In this document: piece after piece, positions 7,824 through 15,188 of the stretch
Layout: the number at the start of each line of letters is the position of its first letter
How positions within the stretch are numbered: position 1 is the first letter of the stretch
Assembly: GCA_034429475.1 (NCBI GenBank)
Contig: DAOUGD010000288.1
Span: forward strand, 1-36,722
Length of the DNA stretch: 36,722 nucleotides
Reading direction: 5' to 3'
Source: JAKQHY01 sp034429475
Lineage (GTDB): Bacteria > Chloroflexota > Anaerolineae > B4-G1 > SLSP01
Made by a program: the position numbers and the translations under genes
Notes under the pieces: generated by a model
What the model was told of the DNA's origin: nothing
The model's database searches: none
Seen by the model: only the letters and a program-made list of their open reading frames with translations

Positions 7824-10800
7824 TCATATTTCTTCGTCAGGGAAGTCGGGGACGTGGAAGACGGGCAGGGTGAAGTAGAACGACACCCCGCCTTCCGGCT
7901 GGTTCAGCGCCCAGATTTGCCCGCCGTGCGCCTCAACGATAACCTTACAGGAAGCCAATCCCAGGCCATAGCCCCGTCCTTCGTATTCACCCGCCGCAAA
8001 CTTCTGGAAAAGCCGTTTGTAGACGTTGGGTGGAATGGGCGGGCCATTGTTGTAGATTTCCAGGGTCATCCAGTCTGCGTCATAGGTTCCGGTGATGCGA
8101 ATGATGCCATGGTCCTTCGGGATGAATTTGCGCGCGTTGCTCAACAGGTTTTCCAGGACGCGAATGATGGTGTTGATGTCAATCCACAGCAGTGGGACGT
8201 TGTCCGGCAGCATAATCTGAAAATCGAGATCGGGGAGCGCCAGCGTTGTCGCGTGCGCCAGATCGTAAAGATAATCGGGCAGGTAGACTGCTTCGGGCGC
8301 CAGGCGGAGTCGCCCTGCTTCGCCCCGGCTGATTTCGAGGATGATGCTGACCAGTTCCATTAACTTGGTCGTGTTGGTCAGGGCCATTGCGATGATTTCC
8401 GCGCTCATTTCCCGCATTTCCGGGTCTTCCAGCATTTGCAGGGCGTTTTGCATTACCGAGAGCGGGTTGCGCATATCGTGAACCAGCATGTAGAGCAGAT
8501 CGTCGCGCATCCGCTCCAACGCGCGTTGTTCCGTGATGTCGCGCAGCAGCAGCAGCGAACCGGGATTCGGATCGTGGTTGGAATGGATCGGGGTTTGCTG
8601 GAGTTTGAGCAGCAGCCCGTGGGCTGTCTCAAATTCCATCTCCTCGGTGCTGCGGCCTTCTTTGGCGGCGTTGTGGATGAGCCACCCGGCAAACGTCGGG
8701 GCTTCCGCGCGCGTCGCGGAGATGACGTTGGCGAGCGGCTGCCCTTCCCACGTCGTCGTGTCGCCGGACAAATTGAGCTGGCGCAGGGCCTGCCCGTTGA
8801 TGTAGTGAATCGTCAGGTCGTGCCCCACCAGGAAGATGCCGTCGCGGGAGGATTCCAGGATGGCGCGCAGGCGGCTTTCGCTCTTCTGGCTTTGCTCGTA
8901 CAGACGCACGCGCGCCAGGGCCGCCGCCGCCTGCTGGACGATGGCCCACGTCAGGCTGGATTCGTGTGCGGCGAGGGGATGGTCGTGGGACAGCATGAGG
9001 TTGAGCACATAAGACAGGTTATGGTCGGGAGTGGAGATGGGGAAGTAAAGCATTTGCCGGGCGCCCAACGCTTCGATTTCGGGCCAGGTGGGCGGGGTTC
9101 GCCCGCGTGCGTGACTGGCCAGCACCAGCATCCGCTCCTGGTGGCAGGCGTCCAGGAATGCCTTTTCCGCTTCCCAGGCTGGCCCTTCCACCCAACGCTG
9201 CTTCAGTAGGGCGGGAGCGCGCCGCGCCGTATAGACGCGCCCGCGTGTCCACTGATCGCCGGCCAACTGGTAAAATGCCGTGCTGAGCGCGCCTTCCACC
9301 ATATTGCAGAGAGTTCGCACCAGGATAAAGGTGATACCGGCAATGTTGGATTGGGAGAGAAACGCCGCGCTGATCTCATACAGGTTGTGGACCGTTTGGA
9401 GTTGCTCGCGCATCTGGGCGGCTAACAGGCTGCGTTGTACGGCCAGCGTCAGTTGATCGGCAATCGCGCTCAACAACTGCTGCGCTTCGGGGGAAATGGC
9501 TTGCTTGTGGGGCGCGTCCAGATTCATCACACCAACCAATTGGTTCTCCGCCATCAGCGGCAGGCTGATGTGCGCTGGCGGGCTTGTCGGATGGGTGTAC
9601 CGCTCTTCATTGGCGGTGGGTTTGATCTGCGCCGTGATTCCTTGCCCCAGTCGGCAGATCTGGGCGACGTCCAATCCCTCTGGCGCAAACCCTTGCTGGA
9701 CGTGCAACGACAGTTCTGTGTCGTTGGGCGCCAGCAGGCAGATGGCGCCGCGCGCCATGCCGCTGATGTGGATGGCCTTTTCCAGGCCAATTTGCAAAAC
9801 CTCATCCAGGTTGATGGCGGAGTTGACGGCGGAAATCACGGTGTTGAGGCTTTCGACGTAAACTTGCCGCCGCTTTAATTCGTCATAGAGCAAGGCGGTC
9901 TCTTCCGATTGCTTCTGCGCGTTCTGGTACAACCGGGCATTTTGAATGGCGATGGCAACGGAGTCCGCGTACATCTTTAGCCACCGCGCGTCACTCAGGG
10001 TAAATGCATGTGGCGCTGCGCTATCCAGGCTGATGGCGCCAATGACGTTTTCCTGCGCAATGATGGGCGCCATCACATTAGAACGAATCCATTCCAACCC
10101 TGCGAATACAATCCAATGGGGGTCTTCCCCAACATCCATAACCAGGAGCGCTTCACGAGAGGTCAGCATACGGTGAATGTGGGGATTATCCAACGGCAAG
10201 CGGAGCGCGCCGACTACCGACTCGGCGTCGAAGTATTCATAACCGTGCCAGCGCGCCGCTACCAGCGTCTCGCCGGTTAACAAGAGCAGACAACCGGCGT
10301 CGTGCGGGATGATGCGTTTGACGTGCTCCAGGGTTTGGTCCAACACCTGGTTGGGATCCAACGTCTGCGCCAGCGCGATGTTGGCTTGAATCAGCTCGCG
10401 GTGTTGCTCGGCCATCTGCAACTGCGCGTTTTGTACCAGCGGGGTGATCAACGCCGCCCCCTGCGCCAGGAGCGCCGACGGCGCCGCCGTCGGATCGGCC
10501 AGGAAGATTAACGCCATGCGCGGGCCGGTGGATTGCGGTGGAACCGGCTGTACCCACACCGGAATCTGCCGTTCCGGGTGCCAGACGCTATGTCCTTCCG
10601 GCGCAGCCAGGAGGGTCTGCCACAACTCCGCGTGCGCCCGGAGTTCACCCGGCAAGATGGGGGCATTTTGCGGCAGCGCGATGCAGATCAGCGGAGAAGC
10701 AACCTCATTCACCACCAGAATGGCGGCTTCTTCAGTATGGCACACTTCAGCAAACAACGCGAGTACCTTCTGGAGGGCCACCTGCCAGGAAAGTCTCTCA

Positions 10801-10859
10801 CTTTGTTGGTAAATATTCGCCAGGCGTTCAATAAATGATTGCCATGCTTGAAGATCCAC
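7824..10859 (-). CDS. Multi-GAF, PAS-containing sensor histidine kinase
   Basis: The 1011-aa cytoplasmic protein has no clear transmembrane segment. From the N-terminus there appear to be four GAF-like sensor regions (about residues 20-130, 160-315, 335-480 and 490-650), a PAS region (about 660-780, with DGIFLVGHDLTIHYIN), a HisKA dimerisation domain with the phospho-acceptor His794 in MLVHDMRNPL, and a HATPase domain (about 895-1005, with ENLLSNARKFI and GRGYGLGLASCKVI). It should autophosphorylate in response to signals bound by the GAF/PAS modules and pass phosphate to a response regulator. No regulator gene is adjacent, so the partner is unknown. The start is GTG at 10859, chosen because GGGAGGGAGG lies just upstream. 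The ligand cannot be predicted. Confidence 0.93.
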   Translation of the reverse strand: MDLQAWQSFIERLANIYQQSERLSWQVALQKVLALFAEVCHTEEAAILVVNEVASPLICIALPQNAPILPGELRAHAELWQTLLAAPEGHSVWHPERQIPVWVQPVPPQSTGPRMALIFLADPTAAPSALLAQGAALITPLVQNAQLQMAEQHRELIQANIALAQTLDPNQVLDQTLEHVKRIIPHDAGCLLLLTGETLVAARWHGYEYFDAESVVGALRLPLDNPHIHRMLTSREALLVMDVGEDPHWIVFAGLEWIRSNVMAPIIAQENVIGAISLDSAAPHAFTLSDARWLKMYADSVAIAIQNARLYQNAQKQSEETALLYDELKRRQVYVESLNTVISAVNSAINLDEVLQIGLEKAIHISGMARGAICLLAPNDTELSLHVQQGFAPEGLDVAQICRLGQGITAQIKPTANEERYTHPTSPPAHISLPLMAENQLVGVMNLDAPHKQAISPEAQQLLSAIADQLTLAVQRSLLAAQMREQLQTVHNLYEISAAFLSQSNIAGITFILVRTLCNMVEGALSTAFYQLAGDQWTRGRVYTARRAPALLKQRWVEGPAWEAEKAFLDACHQERMLVLASHARGRTPPTWPEIEALGARQMLYFPISTPDHNLSYVLNLMLSHDHPLAAHESSLTWAIVQQAAAALARVRLYEQSQKSESRLRAILESSRDGIFLVGHDLTIHYINGQALRQLNLSGDTTTWEGQPLANVISATRAEAPTFAGWLIHNAAKEGRSTEEMEFETAHGLLLKLQQTPIHSNHDPNPGSLLLLRDITEQRALERMRDDLLYMLVHDMRNPLSVMQNALQMLEDPEMREMSAEIIAMALTNTTKLMELVSIILEISRGEAGRLRLAPEAVYLPDYLYDLAHATTLALPDLDFQIMLPDNVPLLWIDINTIIRVLENLLSNARKFIPKDHGIIRITGTYDADWMTLEIYNNGPPIPPNVYKRLFQKFAAGEYEGRGYGLGLASCKVIVEAHGGQIWALNQPEGGVSFYFTLPVFHVPDFPDEEI

Positions 10860-10876
10860 AGGATGCCTCCCTCCCT

Positions 10877-10904
10877 ATCATACCACGAAAATGATTTGAA
10901 TCAT
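10877..10904 (-). promoter_or_regulatory. Possible histidine kinase promoter with ATGATT dyad
   Basis: On the minus strand TATGAT (10877-10882) is a fair -10 box. Just upstream lies the perfect inverted repeat ATGATTTGAATCAT (10891-10904), a possible regulator site. No good -35 box was found. Confidence 0.35.
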
Positions 10905-10965
10905 AACGCGGACTTGCCTAAAAATTTAGTGCAAACTGGCCGTTCCTGTTTCCTACTTTTTCTTT

Positions 10966-10993
10966 TTGACTCTCTTAGGGGTTAAGCTATACT
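10966..10993 (+). promoter_or_regulatory. Sigma70-type promoter TTGACT-16-TATACT
   Basis: Strong match to consensus, 43 bp before the ATG of the small zinc-ribbon gene. It may drive the whole plus-strand block down to the terminator at 18904-18938, since no good terminator is seen between. Confidence 0.75.
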
Positions 10994-11036
10994 GGAAACA
11001 CATTGCTACTTTGAGCCTGATCGGGAGAATTTTACT

Positions 11037-11378
11037 ATGAAAACCGTTGTTTACATCATTGCGGCGGCCCTGTTATTTCTGGGCTTGATTTTCATCGTCG
11101 GGATGCAGGGGGAACTCGTCCGGCTGGTTATCGGCGTGGTGCTGTGGGGCGCGGCCGGCGCGCTCATTTACATGATGCGGATGCGCCCGACCCAAACGCA
11201 GGTGACGCACGTCCAGAAGATTGACCTCACCGGCGACGTTCACCTGGAACAGATGAAGTGCCAGTCCTGCGGCGGCGCGTTGAGCAAGGAAAACCTCCTC
11301 GTCAAAGCCGGCGCGATCTTCGTGGATTGCCCCTACTGCGGCGCCTCGTACCAGATTGAGGAAGCACCCAAATGGTAG
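11037..11378 (+). CDS. Small membrane protein with zinc ribbon
   Basis: The 113-aa protein has two transmembrane helices in its first 50 residues (YIIAAALLFLGLIFIVG and LVIGVVLWGAAGALIYMM). A cytoplasmic region follows with one zinc ribbon made of CQSC and CPYC. Function is unknown. It is the first gene after a good promoter and lies about 110 bp ahead of the radical SAM gene on the same strand, so it may be part of that group. It is similar in design to the zinc-ribbon protein at 2196-2711. GGGAGAA upstream of the ATG is a plausible ribosome binding site. Confidence 0.75.
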   Translation: MKTVVYIIAAALLFLGLIFIVGMQGELVRLVIGVVLWGAAGALIYMMRMRPTQTQVTHVQKIDLTGDVHLEQMKCQSCGGALSKENLLVKAGAIFVDCPYCGASYQIEEAPKW

Positions 11379-11399
11379 GGTCGGCTCAATTCTATCAGT

Positions 11400-11473
11400 A
11401 GATTAAGCGGATTTAGCAGATTACACACTGTCAGCCGACCGAAAATCCGCTTAATCTGCTCAATCTGCTGACA
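11400..11473. repeat. AAGCGGATT-type palindrome upstream of radical SAM gene
   Basis: GATTAAGCGGATT (11401-11413) and its complement AATCCGCTTAATC (11443-11455) form a 13-bp dyad, flanked by AGCAGATT and AATCTGCT units. It is a variant of the ACGGATT family and ends 14 bp before the ATG at 11487. Confidence 0.8.
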
Positions 11474-11486
11474 AAGATTTGAGAAA

Positions 11487-12923
11487 ATGTCGCCTCAAAC
11501 TCTCTGGAATACGCTGCGCGCGGAGTGGCGCGGCCTGTGGGACGGCGGCGTCCCCGCGTCCCCGGCGCCCGGACTCTACACCTACCCTATCGCGCTGGAG
11601 GGCGGCCGTCGGCGCATTCACCTGCGTGTTGAGCCGGACGGCGCGGGCGTGCTGTTCGTGGACGTGAGCGAGGTCATCCACCTCAACGCGACGGCGGCGG
11701 AAATGGCGAAGCTCGCGCTCGACGGCGCGCCGCCGGAACAGGCGCAGCAACACATCCGGCGGCGCTTCTCCCACGTAGATAAGACACAGCTCCGGCGCGA
11801 GGTGGCGGCGATGTACGACATGGTGGCCCGCTTTCGCACCGCCGAGGGCTGTCCGACGTGCGCGGTCGCTTCGTTGGTCAACTTCAAGCCGGGGTTCAGC
11901 ACGCCGGTGCGCGCGCCCTTCAAAGTGGATGTCGCCCTCACCTACGCCTGCAACAACGCCTGCCCCCACTGCTACAACGAGCCGGGCCGCTTCCCCATGC
12001 ACTCCCTGGCGCGGGATGACTGGTTCCGCGTCCTCGACATCCTGGCGGACATCGGCGTGCCGCACGTCATCCTCACCGGCGGCGAGCCGACGCTCCACCC
12101 TGACCTGCCCGCCCTCATCCGCCACGCCGACGCGCGCGGGCAAATCGTGGGGATGAACACCAACGGGCGTCGGCTGGCCGACCCTGCGTTGGTGGACGAT
12201 CTCGCCGTCGCCGGGTTGAACCACGTCCAGGTGACGTTGGAATCGAGCCGCGCCGCCGTCCACAACACGATGACAGGGGCCACGTCCTTCGACGAAACCG
12301 TGCGCGGCATCCAGAACGCGCTGATGGGCGGACTGCACACGATCACCAACACCACCCTCACGCAACGTAACCGCGATCACGCCGTCGAGATTGTAGAGTT
12401 CTTGCACGATCTGGGATTGCATACCTTCGCTATGAACGGCATGATTTACGCGGGCGGCGGCATGGCTGACCCCGACGCGCTCCCGGCCGAGGCACTGGCG
12501 GGCCTGCTCGTCGGTGTGCGCGACCGCGCCGCCGACCTGGGGATGCGCTTCCTGTGGTACACGGTGACGGACTACTGCCGCTTTTCGCCGTTGGAGTTCG
12601 ACCTCGCGCCCAAGCGATGCAATGCTGCCGAGTATTCGATGTGCGTCGAGCCAAACGGCGACGTGCTGCCGTGCCAGTCGTACTACGTGGCGGCGGGCAA
12701 CCTGCTCACCGATCCGTGGGATGCCATCTGGAACAGCGCGCTGTTCTGCAGCTTCCGCGACCGCGAGCGCGATCCGGAAGCCGCCCGTCTGCCGGAAGTC
12801 TGCCGCGATTGCCCCGATCTGGCGATGTGCGGCGGCGGCTGCCGGCTGGAACGCGAGGCGCGCGCCGGACATTCCGCCGTGGAGCACGGTTGTGGCGGGC
12901 GCAGCAGAGGGACGATAATTTAA
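11487..12923 (+). CDS. PqqD-like / radical SAM / SPASM protein, putative peptide maturase
   Basis: The 478-aa protein has three parts. About residues 25-110 look like a PqqD-type RiPP recognition element (VIHLNATAAEMAKLALDGA, QQHIRRRF). The radical SAM core starts at about residue 147, with the [4Fe-4S] motif C155-NNA-C159-PH-C162 and the glycine motif ILTGGEPTLHPDL. The C-terminal SPASM domain has cysteines in KRCN, SMCVEPNGDVLPCQ, CRDCPDLAMCGGGC for auxiliary clusters. An extra CPTC lies just before the core. Such three-part proteins usually modify ribosomal peptides, often forming thioether or C-C links; that is family knowledge, and the substrate here is inferred. It lies upstream of a cluster-less paralogue (13800) and of two proteins with Cys-Ala tails. 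Related non-peptide SPASM enzymes cannot be ruled out. Confidence 0.9.
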   Translation: MSPQTLWNTLRAEWRGLWDGGVPASPAPGLYTYPIALEGGRRRIHLRVEPDGAGVLFVDVSEVIHLNATAAEMAKLALDGAPPEQAQQHIRRRFSHVDKTQLRREVAAMYDMVARFRTAEGCPTCAVASLVNFKPGFSTPVRAPFKVDVALTYACNNACPHCYNEPGRFPMHSLARDDWFRVLDILADIGVPHVILTGGEPTLHPDLPALIRHADARGQIVGMNTNGRRLADPALVDDLAVAGLNHVQVTLESSRAAVHNTMTGATSFDETVRGIQNALMGGLHTITNTTLTQRNRDHAVEIVEFLHDLGLHTFAMNGMIYAGGGMADPDALPAEALAGLLVGVRDRAADLGMRFLWYTVTDYCRFSPLEFDLAPKRCNAAEYSMCVEPNGDVLPCQSYYVAAGNLLTDPWDAIWNSALFCSFRDRERDPEAARLPEVCRDCPDLAMCGGGCRLEREARAGHSAVEHGCGGRSRGTII

Positions 12924-12957
12924 CCACCGATCTACACGAATCTATACGAATCTGAGG
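12924..12957. repeat. Short direct repeats ACACGAATCT / ATACGAATCT
   Basis: Two 10-bp direct units right after the radical SAM stop and before the next ATG at 12966. This is another short-unit intergenic repeat. Confidence 0.55.
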
Positions 12958-12965
12958 CTTTCAAT

Positions 12966-13664
12966 ATGAACTTATTGCAACCACAACATTTTATCCTGGA
13001 TTCTATTCCATTTGTCCCCGATTTGCCCGCTTTGCAGGCGCGCTTGCGCATCAAGGAGGGCAGTAAGTACGTGGCGGAACTCGCGCGCCTGGCCGCCGAG
13101 GCGGAAACCATCGCCCGGCCCAAAGCGTTGTACAAGCTCGCCTTCATCGAGGCCAAAACCGAAGATACGGTGATCATCGAAGGGGTGAGGTTTACCAGCC
13201 GCGTGCTGCGCGTCAATCTGGACGTGGCGCACCGCGTCTTCGCCTACGTCATCACCTGCGGGCGGGAACTGGATGATTGGGCGCAGGCATTTGACGACAT
13301 GGTGCATCGTTTTTGGGCCGACGCCGTCAAAGAGATGGCTTTGCGGACGGCCATCCAGGCATTGAACCAACACCTGAACGACTGCTATTCACTGGGACGC
13401 ACGGCGATGATGAGTCCCGGCTCGCTGGCCGACTGGCCCATCCAGGAGCAGCGCCCACTGTTTACGCTGCTCGGCGACCCGGAGGCCGCGATTGGCGTAG
13501 AACTGACCGATAGCTTCTTGATGATCCCCAACAAAAGCGTCTCCGGCATCCGCTTCCCCACCGAGGAGAGCTTCGAGAGCTGCCAACTCTGCCCGCGCGA
13601 AACCTGCCCCGGTCGCCGCGCGCCGTATGACCCCACGTTGTTTGAACGGAAATATGCGAGTTAG
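12966..13664 (+). CDS. Vitamin B12-dependent methionine synthase activation-domain-like protein
   Basis: The 232-aa protein resembles the MetH reactivation domain as a stand-alone protein: FAYVITCGRELD, DAVKEMALRTAIQALNQHL, SPGSLADWPIQEQRPLFTLLGD, and IGVELTDSFLMIPNKSVSGI. In MetH this domain binds SAM and supports reductive methylation of inactive cobalamin. The C-terminus has Cys residues in SCQLCPRETCPGRR. It lies 42 bp after the radical SAM gene, so co-expression is likely, but no metH is in the window. A role in SAM/corrinoid chemistry beside the radical SAM pair is speculative; a separate role in MetH repair is the plain alternative. The last codons (GCG AGT TAG) fall inside the 7-bp tandem repeat that starts here, so the native C-terminus may have been altered. 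Confidence 0.75.
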   Translation: MNLLQPQHFILDSIPFVPDLPALQARLRIKEGSKYVAELARLAAEAETIARPKALYKLAFIEAKTEDTVIIEGVRFTSRVLRVNLDVAHRVFAYVITCGRELDDWAQAFDDMVHRFWADAVKEMALRTAIQALNQHLNDCYSLGRTAMMSPGSLADWPIQEQRPLFTLLGDPEAAIGVELTDSFLMIPNKSVSGIRFPTEESFESCQLCPRETCPGRRAPYDPTLFERKYAS

Positions 13665-13714
13665 GAGTTAGGAGTGAGGAGTGAGGAGTGAGGAGTGAGG
13701 AGTGGCGAGTGAGG
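13655..13714. repeat. 7-bp tandem repeat GTTAGGA/GTGAGGA, eight units
   Basis: Units GTTAGGA (x2), GTGAGGA (x4), GTGGCGA, GTGAGGA run in phase from about 13659. The first bases give the stop codon of the preceding gene. The 20-mer at 13655-13674 recurs as its exact reverse complement at 21383-21402 inside the zinc ATPase gene. Confidence 0.9.
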
Positions 13715-13752
13715 AATATTTCCTAATGTTCAACGCTATTTGAAATGGATTG

Positions 13753-13794
13753 TTGATCCTATCATTCCGTAAATCCTGTTATTTTTGGAGGAGG
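13753..13794 (+). repeat. Leader repeat copy 3 (SD-bearing), upstream of the cluster-less radical SAM paralogue
   Basis: TTGATCCTATCATTCCGTAA then ATCCTGTTATTTTT and GGAGGAGG, ending five bases before the ATG at 13800. Confidence 0.85.
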
Positions 13795-13799
13795 TAACC

Positions 13800-15098
13800 A
13801 TGGCTACCAATTGGCTTAAAAAGTTATTCACGATCAGGCGCGGAGCGCTGGCGCCGGTGCCGCCGGGACTGTATCACGCGCTGCAAGAGGCGGAAGGGCG
13901 CTACGTGCGTTTTCACCTGCGGGTGGAGCGGGATCACACGGGGATGTTGATTGCCAACGCGCGCGCGGCCGCCCGGCTCACCCAGTCCGGCGTGGTCATC
14001 GCCAAGGGACTGCTGGAAGGCAAGAGAGAAGACGCGATCCTGCACGATTTGAGCGCGCGCTTCCGCGGCGCATCCAGGGACGTGATGCGGCAGGATATTG
14101 CCCAGGTCAACGCGCTGATCACTGAAGTCATCACCCCCAGCGACGAGTACCCCGTCTACAATCTGGAAGACGCCGACGTTTCGCCGCACGGGACAGAACT
14201 GATTGCCCCGCTTCAGGCGTCCGTGCCGCTCGCACCGCCGGAGACGCTGGTTCCCATCCTGGATCGACTGTGGACTGTGGGGATTCCGCACGCCACCATC
14301 CTCGCCCCGGAGCACCCGGAACCGGCGCACCTCATCCGCGCCGTGGAACGCGCCGAGGATTTGGGGATGATCGCAGGGGTGCGGGGCCGCGCCAGCGACT
14401 TGCGTGAGGGGACGCTGCTCGCCGATCTGCGAACGGCGGGAGTGGATCACGTCACGTTCCTCTACGCCACACCCGACGCTGCCCTGCACGATCAACTCTG
14501 CGGCGCCGGGGAACACGCCGCCGCCCTGGAAGTCCTGGCGTGGCTGGAAGCCAATCAGGTGTGCGCCGTGGCCGAAGTCCCGCTGGTACAGGCCAACCTC
14601 TACACGCTGGAAGAGACGGTGGCGGCGCTGCTGCCGCTGGGCGCCGACAACCTTTCCTTCGTCGCGTATGTGACGACGGACGCGGAACTGGCCGCGCGCG
14701 ACGGAATCTTTACGGCGGAGGCCATGACGCAGGTGGCGGCCATCGTCGAAGAGGCGACGGAGAGCGCCCACGCGCACTTCATCTGGGATCCGCCGGTGCA
14801 GCGCAACCCCGCGTTCCCGCTGACCGCGCAGATTCAGGCCGGGCCGCGTTGTTCCGGCGATATTGCCGTGCGCGTCGAGCCGGATGGCGTCGGCGGTGTG
14901 CGCGTCATCCCGCCGCGCGGACCGTACCAGAGCGCTGGCGACCTGCTGCACGATCCGTGGGAGCAAATCTGGGACGCCCCCGTGTTCCGCCAGTACCGCG
15001 AGCGGGTGGAAGGCTCGACGCGCTGCAACTTCTGCCCCGGCCTGACCATCTGCGCCGCCGACTGTCCCCGCGAACCGACGGGATGGGCGCAGATGTAG
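13800..15098 (+). CDS. Radical SAM/SPASM-like protein lacking the [4Fe-4S] CxxxCxxC motif
   Basis: The 432-aa protein is a paralogue of the radical SAM protein at 11487-12923. The N-terminus has the same PqqD-like plan (PVPPGLYHAL, VRFHLRVERDHTGMLI, ILHDLSARFRG). The middle follows the barrel (VGIPHATILAPEHPEPAHLIRA aligns with VGIPHVILTGGEPTLHPDLP). The C-terminus keeps GDLLHDPWEQIWDAPVFRQ and CNFCPGLTICAADC of the SPASM domain. The segment that should hold CxxxCxxC (about residues 130-160) has no cysteine, and GGEP has become APEH. Two of the first SPASM cysteines are also gone. It cannot start radical chemistry in the usual way. A scaffold, substrate-binding or regulatory partner is inferred. 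The ATG at 13800 follows GGAGGAGG. Coding looks intact, so it is not simply a pseudogene. Confidence 0.82.
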   Translation: MATNWLKKLFTIRRGALAPVPPGLYHALQEAEGRYVRFHLRVERDHTGMLIANARAAARLTQSGVVIAKGLLEGKREDAILHDLSARFRGASRDVMRQDIAQVNALITEVITPSDEYPVYNLEDADVSPHGTELIAPLQASVPLAPPETLVPILDRLWTVGIPHATILAPEHPEPAHLIRAVERAEDLGMIAGVRGRASDLREGTLLADLRTAGVDHVTFLYATPDAALHDQLCGAGEHAAALEVLAWLEANQVCAVAEVPLVQANLYTLEETVAALLPLGADNLSFVAYVTTDAELAARDGIFTAEAMTQVAAIVEEATESAHAHFIWDPPVQRNPAFPLTAQIQAGPRCSGDIAVRVEPDGVGGVRVIPPRGPYQSAGDLLHDPWEQIWDAPVFRQYRERVEGSTRCNFCPGLTICAADCPREPTGWAQM

Positions 15099-15105
15099 CT
15101 CTTTT

Positions 15106-15178
15106 CACCGCAGAGTGCGCGGAGCGCGCAGAGATTTCTTTTTTTCTCTGTGACTTCTGTGACTCTGTGGCTACTCAC
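15106..15178. repeat. CGCAGAG-unit imperfect palindrome
   Basis: CACCGCAGAGTGCGCGGAGC and following GCGCAGAGA face TCTCTGTGACTTCTGTGACT and CTGTGG across a T-run. This is the same family as 7762-7819, ending about 10 bp before the ATG of the next gene. Confidence 0.75.
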
Positions 15179-15188
15179 AGAGGACCCT

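Noticed and set aside
11460..12887. Long open frame on the minus strand opposite the radical SAM gene
   Set aside because: It is a GC-rich antisense shadow: Arg/His/Val-rich without domains, while the plus frame has clear motifs.
13655..13714. CRISPR array
   Set aside because: Units are 7 bp without spacers; no cas genes are in the window.
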